Assembly (NCBI RefSeq): GCF_002214465.1
Contig: NZ_CP015101.1
Span: 16,502-80,501 of the forward strand
DNA from: Thermococcus barossii
Lineage (GTDB): Archaea; Methanobacteriota_B; Thermococci; Thermococcales; Thermococcaceae
Direction of reading: 5' to 3'
DNA: 64,000 nt
Of this stretch, positions 54,824-63,870 are shown in pieces (positions within the stretch are counted from its first letter, which is position 1; each line of letters begins with the position of its first letter). The position numbers were made by a program, and so were the translations under genes. The notes below the pieces were generated by a model. The model saw only the letters and a program-made list of their open reading frames with translations, did no database searches and had not been told where the DNA came from.

Positions 54824-55777
54824 ATGGATCAAATTAGGGAGCTGGTGATGTCCTGGCGGGCGATGGATATAATTGACATTGCCAACGGGGACGAGTACGT
54901 TGTAACGTCTCTCCTCAACCTCCTAGAGGATGAGGATACTGCAACGCGCCTAAGGGCGTTGACGGCACTTGCAGAGCTCCTTAAAGAGCAGAATGGTCGG
55001 ATAAAGTCTACCGTAGTTAGAAACGGCTTTAACAGACTGATGGTTCTCCTTAGAGACGAGGACAGCAGAATAGTTTCAAGGACGATAGAGGTTCTCCTTC
55101 GGCTGTTCGATGGGATTCAGATTGATGAATTCCGCCTCCTGGCGCTCATAGATGCGGTCGTTCCCATTATGGAGAGGGACGATACCTTCCTGCATCTCCT
55201 CGTTCTGGACCTCTTTGGTGAGCTTCAAATGCCTCCCCTGAGCTGGAAGAGCAGGGAGAGGATAAACGAACTGTTGTCCTCCGATAATCTCTACATACAG
55301 GCCCTCGGAATGCGCCTCTTTTTGAATTCGGGAAGTCTGGATGGAAAGGGTCGTGAGGTTCTGGAGTGCATCTCGCATCTCATGAGGAGTGATAACGTGC
55401 TTCTGGTTGAGACAGGCCTTGATTTTCTTGAGGAGGTGCTCGCATTTCACATGTCTCCTGACATGATGAAGTCGCTGGTGGGTTTTCTGCCGATTCTCAA
55501 GGACATAGAAAATAGGGCCGAGAACGTTCTTATCCGTTCCAGGGCCTCCAACGTAAGGACTGAGGTTGAGAAGGCTTTGTTCTCCCACTACGGTTCCAAA
55601 AAGGACGAGGCGCTTGAAGTTATGAGGGAGCTCCTCTTGAAGGGACGCGTTGAGGACGCTCTAAACCTTGCCCTGATAATTGGAGGCACAGCCCTGCTGA
55701 TAAAGCTCTGGGAGGAGGATCCAGAGGGGGCAGACCCGAGACTCGCGGATCTGCTCGGATTCCCAAAGACGCAATGA
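54824..55777 (+). CDS. HEAT/ARM-repeat protein, shorter paralogue
   Basis: 317 aa of helical repeats: VVTSLLNLLEDEDTATRLRALTALAELL, GFNRLMVLLRDEDSRIVSRTIEVLLRL and so on, each about 38-40 residues. The C-terminal part (RSRASNVRTEVEKALFSHYG, EALEVMRELLLKGRVEDALNLAL) is closely like residues 245-320 of the next gene. GGGGTGAAACCC precedes ATG 54824; TATA CAATATATT at about 54772-54780. Such proteins bind other proteins; partner unknown. Confidence 0.8.
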   Translation: MDQIRELVMSWRAMDIIDIANGDEYVVTSLLNLLEDEDTATRLRALTALAELLKEQNGRIKSTVVRNGFNRLMVLLRDEDSRIVSRTIEVLLRLFDGIQIDEFRLLALIDAVVPIMERDDTFLHLLVLDLFGELQMPPLSWKSRERINELLSSDNLYIQALGMRLFLNSGSLDGKGREVLECISHLMRSDNVLLVETGLDFLEEVLAFHMSPDMMKSLVGFLPILKDIENRAENVLIRSRASNVRTEVEKALFSHYGSKKDEALEVMRELLLKGRVEDALNLALIIGGTALLIKLWEEDPEGADPRLADLLGFPKTQ

Positions 55778-55834
55778 CCTTTACTGAACTTTCAAGCGAA
55801 AGTGATATATGTCAAGTTGGCTATATTACTCATT

Positions 55835-57544
55835 GTGCCGCTTGAAAGGACTATCCCCTCTAAGGATGAACTGCGCGAAATGGTCCTCTCATGGCAGATA
55901 AACGAGGCAGTTGAGCTGGCCCTCCGGGACAGTGACGTTCTTCTGATGCTCCTGGATATGGTTGGACACGGGGATGAAGATACCAAGGTTAGGGCACTTC
56001 TTGCACTTGGAGAGGTCCTGAAGAAGGGAGACGACAGGACAAAGCTTCTGGTCATGAACAACGGTTTTGGAACAATAGTCTCGGCTCTGGAGTCCGGGAG
56101 CCCACGCCTAGTCACGAAGGCTCTCAGAGTTCTCTCCGTGCTGGTTGATGGATTCCCTTTGAGAAAGGACGAGTTCCTGTATCTTGTGGATGTATTGGTC
56201 AGTCTCATCAGTGATCCAAAGATGGAGTTTGCGTCGATTGAGATGGCCAACCTCGTTACCAAGCTCACGACCTCGCATCCGTCTCCAGCGATTCGATCCA
56301 AGATCTCCTGGCTGGTCTCTCACGAGAACCCGCGCCTGAAGGGTATGGGACTCAGGCTTCTGCTCAACGTCTTTGTTTTTACCGGGGATTCCAAGAGCGT
56401 CCTAACTCTTCTTGAAGAGGCCTCGGACCTGCTCCTCGGTGATGGAGACGACCTCCTTCGAGACTTTGTCCTTGATGTGCTTCTGGAGGCACTTCACGCT
56501 GAGCTTCCTGGGGAGTCAATAAAGAGCCTGCCCCGGCTTCTCTCCCGGGTTAAAAAGCTCGCGGTCCAGAGTGACGATTTTCTGATACGTTCAAAGGCAA
56601 AAAAACTCCAGGGCAGAATCGAGGAGATTCTGGCGTCGTACTACCGCTCCAGGCCAGATGAGGCCAAGAACGTCCTCCATCGGCTCGTGTTGGAGGGCGA
56701 GTATGAGATGGCGATGGATCTGGCTATCTCACTCGGGGACGAGTTCCTTCTGAGGTGGCTGTCCAAAACCTTGGAGCATGAAGGAATTGAGGACTTTACC
56801 CCCCGGATTCAGGTTGTCGGTGGTTCCTCAGAGGGGTTACCTGCCGTTCTTGAGTTTTCTCCTCCGGCTCCCAGTTCGGAATTCATTGAGGAGGAACCTC
56901 CCTCGGGTGAGGTTGGGGAAGTATCTGAGCTGCCCCCCATGGAAAAGCTCGTTGATGACGGTGATATTGCTGCGATTGCTGATGTCCTCCGTGCAAGACC
57001 TGAGGGTGTCTCGGAGCTGGAGAGCTTCCTGCGTTCTCGCGATGCAGAGAAGAGATCGAATGCCCTGTGGGCACTTTCCAAGCTGGTCTCCAGACTGAAT
57101 AACGGAGAGCTTGAAATTCTGAATCCTCTGATTCCGGTGCTCTTTGAGGTCATAGAGTCCGGTAATCCTTGGGAGAGAAACAAAGCGGCAAAAATTCTGG
57201 CTTTTCTCGCCTCCCGTGGCGGTAGGAGAGACGTTCTTGAGAGCTTCCTTTCCTTCCTTGGGGAGCGGCCACTTTCAGCTCTGGAGTTCTTCGGCTATTA
57301 CTTTATTTACGCCTGGGATGAAGAGGCCGTCTCACAGGTTCTGAAATTCTTGAAGGATGCCTTGACGAATCCCCAGCTTCAGTTCCCGGCACTCATGGTG
57401 CTCGATGCCATCACAATGTGGGGAATTCGCCCCGAGATAGACAGGTCGATTTTTGAGCCGATCCTCCATGGACTACTTAAGTCTGACGATGAAGAGGTTC
57501 GGAAGATCGCGGCAAGGATAATGGAAAGATTCAAAACGGCCTGA
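55835..57544 (+). CDS. HEAT/ARM-repeat protein, longer paralogue
   Basis: 569 aa from GTG 55835, about 29 bp after TATA GATATATG (55804-55811), so leaderless. Residues 1-325 are a paralogue of the preceding gene (MVLSWQINEAVELALRDSDVLLMLLDM; SYYRSRPDEAKNVLHRLVLEGEYEMAMDLA). Then comes an acidic Pro/Ser/Glu-rich linker (about 335-380) and a second HEAT block (LESFLRSRDAEKRSNALWALSKL ... DEEVRKIAARIMERF). The linker and two blocks suggest a flexible scaffold. Confidence 0.8.
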   Translation: MPLERTIPSKDELREMVLSWQINEAVELALRDSDVLLMLLDMVGHGDEDTKVRALLALGEVLKKGDDRTKLLVMNNGFGTIVSALESGSPRLVTKALRVLSVLVDGFPLRKDEFLYLVDVLVSLISDPKMEFASIEMANLVTKLTTSHPSPAIRSKISWLVSHENPRLKGMGLRLLLNVFVFTGDSKSVLTLLEEASDLLLGDGDDLLRDFVLDVLLEALHAELPGESIKSLPRLLSRVKKLAVQSDDFLIRSKAKKLQGRIEEILASYYRSRPDEAKNVLHRLVLEGEYEMAMDLAISLGDEFLLRWLSKTLEHEGIEDFTPRIQVVGGSSEGLPAVLEFSPPAPSSEFIEEEPPSGEVGEVSELPPMEKLVDDGDIAAIADVLRARPEGVSELESFLRSRDAEKRSNALWALSKLVSRLNNGELEILNPLIPVLFEVIESGNPWERNKAAKILAFLASRGGRRDVLESFLSFLGERPLSALEFFGYYFIYAWDEEAVSQVLKFLKDALTNPQLQFPALMVLDAITMWGIRPEIDRSIFEPILHGLLKSDDEEVRKIAARIMERFKTA

Positions 57545-57574
57545 ATCGAGTTTCTTCTACCGGAGGGACTGAGA

Positions 57575-58903
57575 GTGGGAAAACTCAAGCTCTCTGACAG
57601 GCAGCTTTACGCGCTCATAGAGGCGGTCAAGCTCGGCGAGGAAGTAAAGCCCAGCCAGCAGGCAAAGAGAAAGGCTTTTGCTAAATACAAAATTGAAGGG
57701 TGGGAAAATTCAAAGCTCACAGGGATATTCTACTCCATCCAGCGGAGGCTCGGTTTAATAGACGAGATAATCGAGGAGCTCGTGGGCGTTTCTCCCCTCA
57801 TTCTCGACCCCTGGCTGAGGGCCACGCTGAGGGTGGCCGTTGAGATAGCCGTCTTCCGCGACCCCAACCAGAAAACCCTCCAGCACCTGAAGGGCCTCGC
57901 CAAGTTTCTGTCGAAGAGAACGCACCCCTACGTCGGCTATTACTACTACGACCTCCTGCCCAGGGTCATAGACTACGTCCCGAAGCTCGACTCGGAGGAG
58001 AAGAGGCTGAAGTGGTACTACCTCTTTCCGGAATGGTTCATAGGGAAGATGAAAAGCCTTCTCGGTGACGAGGCAGAGGAGCTGCTCAAAGCGCTCAACG
58101 AGACCCTGCCCGTAAGCCTTCGCGTGAACCTTCTGAAGGCGAGCGTTGAGGAGGTCGAGGACTACCTCCGGGAAAGGAACGTCCGCTTCGAGAGGAGCGG
58201 GAGGGTTGAGACCGTTCTCAGGGTACTCGATCCCTTCAACCCCGAGCGGCTCTTAAACGGGGGACTGGCGATAGCGCAGGAAGAAGCGGCGGCAGTGGCT
58301 TCCCTCGTCCTGGCGCCGAGACCCGGTGAAACGGTGGTTGACCTCGCGGCCGCTCCGGGTGGAAAGACCGCACACATGGCGGAGCTGATGAACAACGAGG
58401 GCAGAATCTACGCCTTCGACGTCGAGGCGGCGAGGATAAAGCGCATGAGGGAAGTCCTCAGGAGGACCGGCGTTGAGATAGCGGAGACTATAAGGGCGGA
58501 CGGCAGGAAGGCGCCGGAGCTTCTGGGAGAGGGAATAGCGGACAGGGTCATGCTCGACGCACCTTGCACGAGCGACGGGACGATAGCGAAGAACCCCGAG
58601 CTCAGGTGGCGCCTCCGCGAGAAGAACATCCCAAAGGTTGTGGAGCTCCAGAAGGAACTCATCGAGAGCGCCTGGGAGCTTTTAAAACCCGGTGGCAGGC
58701 TCCTTTACTCCACCTGCTCGATGCTCAAAGAGGAGAACGAAGATGTGGTGACCTGGTTCCTTGAGCGGCACGGCGATGCCCGGCTCGTCCCGCTGAGGGG
58801 CCCCTACGACGAGGGCTTTCTGAAGGGAACCATGCGCGCATGGCCGCACAGGCACGGGACGATAGGGTTTTTCTACGCGCTGATGGAAAAGGGAAAAGAT
58901 TAA
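57575..58903 (+). CDS. RNA m5C methyltransferase, NOL1/NOP2/Sun (RsmB-like) family
   Basis: 442 aa. Residues 1-150 form a NusB-like RNA-binding domain, then LPVSLRVNLLKA, VVDLAAAPGGKTAHMAE (SAM site), MLDAPCTSDGT with the release cysteine and YSTCSMLKEEN with the nucleophile cysteine. Both catalytic cysteines are therefore present. Substrate tRNA or rRNA; I do not assign the site. GGAGGGAC before GTG 57575. Its stop overlaps the convergent mscS by 4 bp. Confidence 0.93.
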   Translation: MGKLKLSDRQLYALIEAVKLGEEVKPSQQAKRKAFAKYKIEGWENSKLTGIFYSIQRRLGLIDEIIEELVGVSPLILDPWLRATLRVAVEIAVFRDPNQKTLQHLKGLAKFLSKRTHPYVGYYYYDLLPRVIDYVPKLDSEEKRLKWYYLFPEWFIGKMKSLLGDEAEELLKALNETLPVSLRVNLLKASVEEVEDYLRERNVRFERSGRVETVLRVLDPFNPERLLNGGLAIAQEEAAAVASLVLAPRPGETVVDLAAAPGGKTAHMAELMNNEGRIYAFDVEAARIKRMREVLRRTGVEIAETIRADGRKAPELLGEGIADRVMLDAPCTSDGTIAKNPELRWRLREKNIPKVVELQKELIESAWELLKPGGRLLYSTCSMLKEENEDVVTWFLERHGDARLVPLRGPYDEGFLKGTMRAWPHRHGTIGFFYALMEKGKD

Positions 58904-60033
58904 GCCTGATTCCCTGCTGTTTCCTCTTCCAGTGGCTCCTCTATCCTTACCTTCAGCTCGTTGGCGAACCAGTTCACCCTCTGTGGGAACGGTATCTCTA
59001 TTCCCTCCCTGTCGAGGGTCTCCTTTATCCTCTGGAGCAGGTGATACTTCGAGCGAAGGAGGTTCTCCCCTATCCACAGCGAGCTGGGTGTCCACGCCCA
59101 TATCTTTATGACCACGGAGCTGTCCTCCAGCCTGTCAACGTAGACCCTTGGGGCCGGTATCGCAAGGACGTAGGGCTCCTCCTCAAGCACCTGCTCAATG
59201 ACCTTGATGGCCCTCTCAGCATCGGCGCTGTAGGCTATGCCTATCTCCAGCGTCGTCCTCCTCGCGGGGTACTTCTGGAGGTTGACTATCTCGCTGTTGA
59301 AGAGCTTGTCGTTGGGTATCCTCAACAGGGTTCCGTCCCACTGCCTTATCCTCGTGGACATTATCCTGATGTCCTCTACTACTCCCTCCACAACCGTTCC
59401 GGACGTGTCCTTGAGCCTGACCGCATCGCCAATCTGGAGGGGCTTGTCGAAGTACATGAAGACGCCGGATACGAAGTTGGAAACGACGGTCTGGGCGGAG
59501 AAACCGAGGATTATACCGGTTATGCCTGCGGCAGCCATGAGGGTTCCGAGCTCGCCGCTTATCCCCGCTATGTTGAGGGCGAGGAAGAAGGCGAGGATGA
59601 TGACCGTGTAGTAGAAGAGCTTCGCCTTAACCTGAACCTCTGGAAGTTTGCTCTGGGGAGTTCTCGTGATCATGTAGTCCTTTGACTTTTTCGCAAGGAG
59701 GTAGGCGAAGTAGAAGACGAGTATTGCCGTAAGCATGTTGCTGAGGGGCATTCCCCATATCTCGTACGAGAGGACACCGAGGGCATCGAGGGACTGTATT
59801 ATCGCGACAAAGATTATGAGATTGGATATCGCCGCCGCGGTGTCCTCGTTGATTATCCAGACGTGTGTGGTTTTCCTTGAGGCCTTTATTATCTGTCTCT
59901 TGGCTATCTTCGCTATGAACACTCCCAGGACAAGTATCAGGACGGCCTTTATGATGGCGTTTACTGGAATTTCGAGGGGAACCCCCGGCTCCACTGGAAG
60001 GGTGATCGTTGAGTTAATCAAGGAGCTGAACAT
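58900..60033 (-). CDS. mscS: Small-conductance mechanosensitive channel MscS
   Basis: 377 aa with four or five helices; the pore helix is GELGTLMAAAGITGIILGFSAQTVVSNFVSGVFMYF in outline, followed by DKPLQIGDAVRLKDTSGTVVEGVVEDIRIMSTRIR, the MscS beta domain, and an alpha/beta C-terminal domain. Releases solutes on osmotic downshift. It starts 4 bp after the DUF432 gene, so the two probably work together. Confidence 0.94.
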   Translation of the reverse strand: MFSSLINSTITLPVEPGVPLEIPVNAIIKAVLILVLGVFIAKIAKRQIIKASRKTTHVWIINEDTAAAISNLIIFVAIIQSLDALGVLSYEIWGMPLSNMLTAILVFYFAYLLAKKSKDYMITRTPQSKLPEVQVKAKLFYYTVIILAFFLALNIAGISGELGTLMAAAGITGIILGFSAQTVVSNFVSGVFMYFDKPLQIGDAVRLKDTSGTVVEGVVEDIRIMSTRIRQWDGTLLRIPNDKLFNSEIVNLQKYPARRTTLEIGIAYSADAERAIKVIEQVLEEEPYVLAIPAPRVYVDRLEDSSVVIKIWAWTPSSLWIGENLLRSKYHLLQRIKETLDREGIEIPFPQRVNWFANELKVRIEEPLEEETAGNQA

Positions 60034-60037
60034 CCCA

Positions 60038-60679
60038 TCACCACCTCATAACGAAGTTCGGAAGGGGGAGGGGCTCTTTGGTGGGCTTCAGACCCTCCTT
60101 TGGGGGCTCTCCGGTGTTGTTGATTTCCGGCACTCCGGTCTTGAATTCCACGATTATCAGGGGATAGTAGGCCCTCTCCTCGGAGTAGTACATCACGGTG
60201 TCCTTAAGGTATATGACCAGATGGTCGAGCTCCCACCATCTTTTCGAGCCGTTGTTTATGTGAACCTTAACCACTCCCGTCTCATTCGGTTCGGAGATGT
60301 ACAGCCGGGATCTCCAGTACCTCGCTATCGCCCCGACCTCAGGGGTGCCGTAGAGGGCGTACTTTTCCCTGCTCAGGTTGAAGTGGTCTATTGTCACATC
60401 ACCGAGCCGAACGTCCACTTCCACCGGGGCGCTGAGGAAGAACTCCATTTTTTCACCCGGAGGTACAACCACGCTCTCTCCAAAGTCAATCATGAGAAGC
60501 TTGACACCGTAACCGGTGGCGGGAGCCGGGAGTATCTCAAGTTTATTGCCCGCTCCCTTGAACATTACCTCAACATCGTCTCTCCTGTATTTGAACACGT
60601 CGCCCTTCTCCTCGACGATGTGTACCTTTTTCTCGCCGATCTTGATGAACTGGGTCTTCAGCTCGTGCTCACCGAACAT
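60038..60679 (-). CDS. DUF432-type protein linked to mscS
   Basis: 213 aa, beta-rich and soluble: MFGEHELKTQFIKIGEKKVHIVEEKGD, GESVVVPPGEKMEFFLSAPVEVDVRLGDV, SREKYALYGTPEVGAIARYWRS. This fits DUF432, a family found in archaea next to MscS genes as I remember. TATA TTTAAAG at about 60704-60710 is some 27 bp before ATG 60679: leaderless. It may gate or assemble the channel. Confidence 0.78.
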   Translation of the reverse strand: MFGEHELKTQFIKIGEKKVHIVEEKGDVFKYRRDDVEVMFKGAGNKLEILPAPATGYGVKLLMIDFGESVVVPPGEKMEFFLSAPVEVDVRLGDVTIDHFNLSREKYALYGTPEVGAIARYWRSRLYISEPNETGVVKVHINNGSKRWWELDHLVIYLKDTVMYYSEERAYYPLIIVEFKTGVPEINNTGEPPKEGLKPTKEPLPLPNFVMRW

Positions 60680-60718
60680 GGATAAAAATAATGTAAGAAA
60701 AGATTTAAAGTTTGCCTG

Positions 60719-62578
60719 CTAGCTGGTCTCTTCGAGTTTCATGTCGATAAGCTTCGCGTGGACGTAGATGCCAATGCCGCCAGGCATCGCGAGGGAAGCC
60801 GTGACCTCCACGGGGAACGGCAGTTCCGGAGCGACTATCGTGCCTCCGTTGGCCTGTATTCCAGAGTTTTGCGCTATTCCGTTCCAGGTTATTGTGTACG
60901 TCTCGAATTCCATCCCGGCGATGGTTACTGGCCCTCCCGGTTTGACCGTGTAGCCCTGGCCGCCCGTGAGGGAATTTACCTCAACCACGTCCCCGTATAT
61001 GCCACCGTAGAAGCCCGTGGGGTAGCTCCATATCATGTTGTACTGCTGGAAGTCCTCGCTTATCATGCCACAGTCCATGTCGCCTTCGATGTTGCCCGAA
61101 TCGTCTATCGAGTAGTGACAGTTCGGCCCGGTTATCTCGACCTTTACCCACTCGGGCCCATTGACCATGTCGTAGACGGCCGGTATCCAGAGTATCCCCG
61201 AAGTGTACTCGTCCAGGGAGTCCGGCTCAACGTAGACCACATAGTTGTAGCTCTCTCCGCCTATGTTGAGGAAGGCATAGAGGGCGTAAACGTCCTCCCC
61301 GTTCAGGGTGGTCTCGTAGTAGCCCTTCTTGATGTTCATGCGGACATGGGAACCGCCGGAGACGCGGTAATCGGCTTCAAAGGTCACCTCCTTCACGACG
61401 TACTCCTCACTGTTTATGGTTATGGGCTCACTTGCATCCCAGGCGAGCTTCCAGTTGTCCGAGCCCTCACCCGGCGCTTCCGTTGAGGTTTCCGTCTGGG
61501 TTTCCGTTGATGTTCCGGTCTCTCCCGGGGAAGTTGGGCTCTCTATCTCAACGTCTATGCCCTCGAACTCCCTCGATAGCCTCAGGTCTTTAATCTTCAG
61601 CTTCGAGTAGTAGCTTTCACCGCCCATCTGGCTGAATGTCCCCTCCGTCTCCACAGGTATCGGCAACGCGGGGGCTATCTTTGCCTTTCCCTGCCCCCTG
61701 ACGTTTCCAAAGGCCCAGCTCCACTCGACATCGCTCACCTTGAAGCTCTTTCCGTCAAAGGTCACCGTTCCGTCAGGCTCAACCTTGTAGCTATATCCCA
61801 TGCCCATGAACGAGAAGCTATACTCGTCGGGTTTTGAGAGGTCGTGGTCCTCCAGTCCCGTCCAGACCGCCGAGCTCACCATTGCCATCCAGCCCTGGAT
61901 CGTTGCGCCCGATATGCCACCCATCACGGTTCCGAAGTCTCCTTCGGTGTATGGAAGCTCCGAATACTCCCCTACCGCCGCTGGGTTGCTCCAGTAGAAA
62001 TAGTTGCCGCCGTAGGAGGCCTCGATAACCGCTGTTGTCCCGGACATCATGGCCCCAAAGTCGGGGAAGGGCGTGAGGAAATAGGTGTCGCTGTCCCTGG
62101 TTCTCTCCTTGATGAGTATGAGGTACTCAAGCGGGCCGCTCATGTCGGGGTCGTTCAGGGGGGTTATCTTTCCGTAGTAGGCAAAGAGGGTGTACTCACC
62201 AAGGTCCTTCTTCCCGTTGTCGTCGGAGTAGATGTGGGCCTTCACGTAGCCCCTCTGTTTTATCACCTCGTAGGAGCGCTCCCCCTCGGAGCTCTTGACC
62301 GTGAAGGTGTACTTTATGTAGGTGATGTAGTAGCTCTGACCGCCAACTTGGACCGGGTTGTAGGCGTCCCAGGGGGTCATCCAGGTTGAGACCCCCGATT
62401 CCTCCCCTCCGCCTGGACTGCTGCTTTGTTGCGTCTCTCCACCACCTTCAGAGTGCGTTTCACTATACGTTTCGCTGGGCGAGGACTTCTCCCCGCCTCC
62501 TCCACCAAGACAGCCGCTTGCCACTACACTGAACAAAAGAACAAAAACCAATACCAACGTCAAACCGGCTTTTCTCAT
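60719..62578 (-). CDS. Secreted lipoprotein with internal duplication, 619 aa
   Basis: Lipobox VVASGC with Cys23, then a Ser/Gly/Thr-rich linker. Two copies of a domain of about 300 residues begin at TWMTPWDAYNPVQVGGQSYYI (residue 65) and NWKLAWDASEPITINSEEYVV (about 380), separated by a Thr/Glu/Pro-rich linker (SETGTSTETQTETSTEAP region). Each copy has EYTLFAYYG or VYALYAFLN and ends in PFPVE(T/V). GGAGGAGATTGAT precedes ATG 62578. Function unknown; it follows another lipoprotein gene by 37 bp. Confidence 0.78.
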   Translation of the reverse strand: MRKAGLTLVLVFVLLFSVVASGCLGGGGGEKSSPSETYSETHSEGGGETQQSSSPGGGEESGVSTWMTPWDAYNPVQVGGQSYYITYIKYTFTVKSSEGERSYEVIKQRGYVKAHIYSDDNGKKDLGEYTLFAYYGKITPLNDPDMSGPLEYLILIKERTRDSDTYFLTPFPDFGAMMSGTTAVIEASYGGNYFYWSNPAAVGEYSELPYTEGDFGTVMGGISGATIQGWMAMVSSAVWTGLEDHDLSKPDEYSFSFMGMGYSYKVEPDGTVTFDGKSFKVSDVEWSWAFGNVRGQGKAKIAPALPIPVETEGTFSQMGGESYYSKLKIKDLRLSREFEGIDVEIESPTSPGETGTSTETQTETSTEAPGEGSDNWKLAWDASEPITINSEEYVVKEVTFEADYRVSGGSHVRMNIKKGYYETTLNGEDVYALYAFLNIGGESYNYVVYVEPDSLDEYTSGILWIPAVYDMVNGPEWVKVEITGPNCHYSIDDSGNIEGDMDCGMISEDFQQYNMIWSYPTGFYGGIYGDVVEVNSLTGGQGYTVKPGGPVTIAGMEFETYTITWNGIAQNSGIQANGGTIVAPELPFPVEVTASLAMPGGIGIYVHAKLIDMKLEETS

Positions 62579-62615
62579 ATCAATCTCCTCCCTTAACATA
62601 CAATGGGTTTTCATC

Positions 62616-63737
62616 CTATTTAAGCTTGACATCATGCGCCCTGTATAGCCAGAAACTTCCGGTCTCCCCTGAGACCAGCATCACCTTTCCGTCGTCGCTC
62701 AGCTTTACGTAGCCGAGCGAATCGCCCGGGACGCCGACGCTGAAGACCTCATGGAGGTCGTCCAGTGAGTAGCAGTGGATTACACCGTCCTTTGAAGTAA
62801 CGGCGAAGTGGTCGTTGGCGAAGTAGGGAAAGCCGGGGAGCGTTGCAACCTCCGTCAGGTTCCACGTGAGGACGTGGGTGTCGCCGAAGGGCTCGTGCCA
62901 GAGCAGGTAGCTCTCTGTTGGAAGGAGAGTCCACCTTAGGAGCACCGTCTGCCCGAAGTCGTAGCCTTTGGCCTCGGCCAGTAGCGTTCCATTCAGGGAG
63001 AACACCTTTAGCGTTCCGTTTTCACTCACGAGGAGCCGCTCACGGTAGGCTATCACCCTGTCCGTGTTGAATGAGAGCATTCGCTTTCCATCCCTGAAGA
63101 CGATGGCCTTTCCGCCCTCCGAGATGACTGCAATCCCTGAGTCCGAGACCGACAGAAGGGAGTAGTCGTTCGAGGTGAGCACCGTTTTCCTCCCATCACA
63201 GTTGAGCTCCTGCTCAGTGGGGGAGAGCGTCACGAGATAGCAGATGTGTCCACCGTTCGGCGAGCGGAGCATAAAATCGGCGAGTGCACCCACCCTCTCC
63301 GGTCCGTTGCCGGAGAAGCCGTCCCAGGAAAATGACCTAAGACCTGCGAAACTATCGTATGAAGCCAGAATCCAGCCCCCCTCTTTCACAACTGCAACGC
63401 CGGCCACGATGGGTTTAAACCAGTCCTCGGTTCTGAGATCCAGGGTTTTGTTGCTCCCATCCGGCCTGACGAGGTACAGGAGCCCCCTGTTCCAGTCCAC
63501 TGCTGCGGCCAGACTTCCGTCGGGTGCCAGGTCCATGAAAGGTATTCCCGTGGTGTTGGCGCTCCAGACCATTCTCATTTCCCACGTTGAGGGTTCCTGC
63601 GTCGTGGTGGTTTCGGGCTGGGTTACCGACGGCTGGCTTGACGTCGTGGACGGTGATGTCCCTCCACCGAGACAGCCGCTGGCGATGAGGGTTCCAACGA
63701 TGAGAAGGGCAAGCGCTGCCGCCCCTGAGTTCTTCAT
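62616..63737 (-). CDS. Lipoprotein with beta-propeller-like domain, 373 aa
   Basis: Lipobox TLIASGC with Cys22, a Ser/Thr-rich linker, then repeats of four-strand pattern typical of WD40/NHL-like propellers: MDLAPDGSLAAAVDWNRGLLYLVRPDG, MLRSPNGGHICYLV, LSVSDSGIAVISEGGKAIVFRDG, VSENGTLKVFSLNGTLL, LSDDGKVMLVSGETGSFWLYR. GGAGGGAATACGG precedes ATG 63737. Likely a surface-bound scaffold or sensor. Probably cotranscribed with the 619-aa lipoprotein. Confidence 0.78.
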   Translation of the reverse strand: MKNSGAAALALLIVGTLIASGCLGGGTSPSTTSSQPSVTQPETTTTQEPSTWEMRMVWSANTTGIPFMDLAPDGSLAAAVDWNRGLLYLVRPDGSNKTLDLRTEDWFKPIVAGVAVVKEGGWILASYDSFAGLRSFSWDGFSGNGPERVGALADFMLRSPNGGHICYLVTLSPTEQELNCDGRKTVLTSNDYSLLSVSDSGIAVISEGGKAIVFRDGKRMLSFNTDRVIAYRERLLVSENGTLKVFSLNGTLLAEAKGYDFGQTVLLRWTLLPTESYLLWHEPFGDTHVLTWNLTEVATLPGFPYFANDHFAVTSKDGVIHCYSLDDLHEVFSVGVPGDSLGYVKLSDDGKVMLVSGETGSFWLYRAHDVKLK

Positions 63738-63870
63738 CCGTATTCCCTCCGTTCCCCGCCAAGAAAGAAAAGCGGGTAGTGTGAAATATACAGTTACCTT
63801 GCGCGGGAACGTATTAAAAATTTTCCAAGGCTTCAAACGTCTTTGCAGCTGTAAAACGGCCATCTAAATG

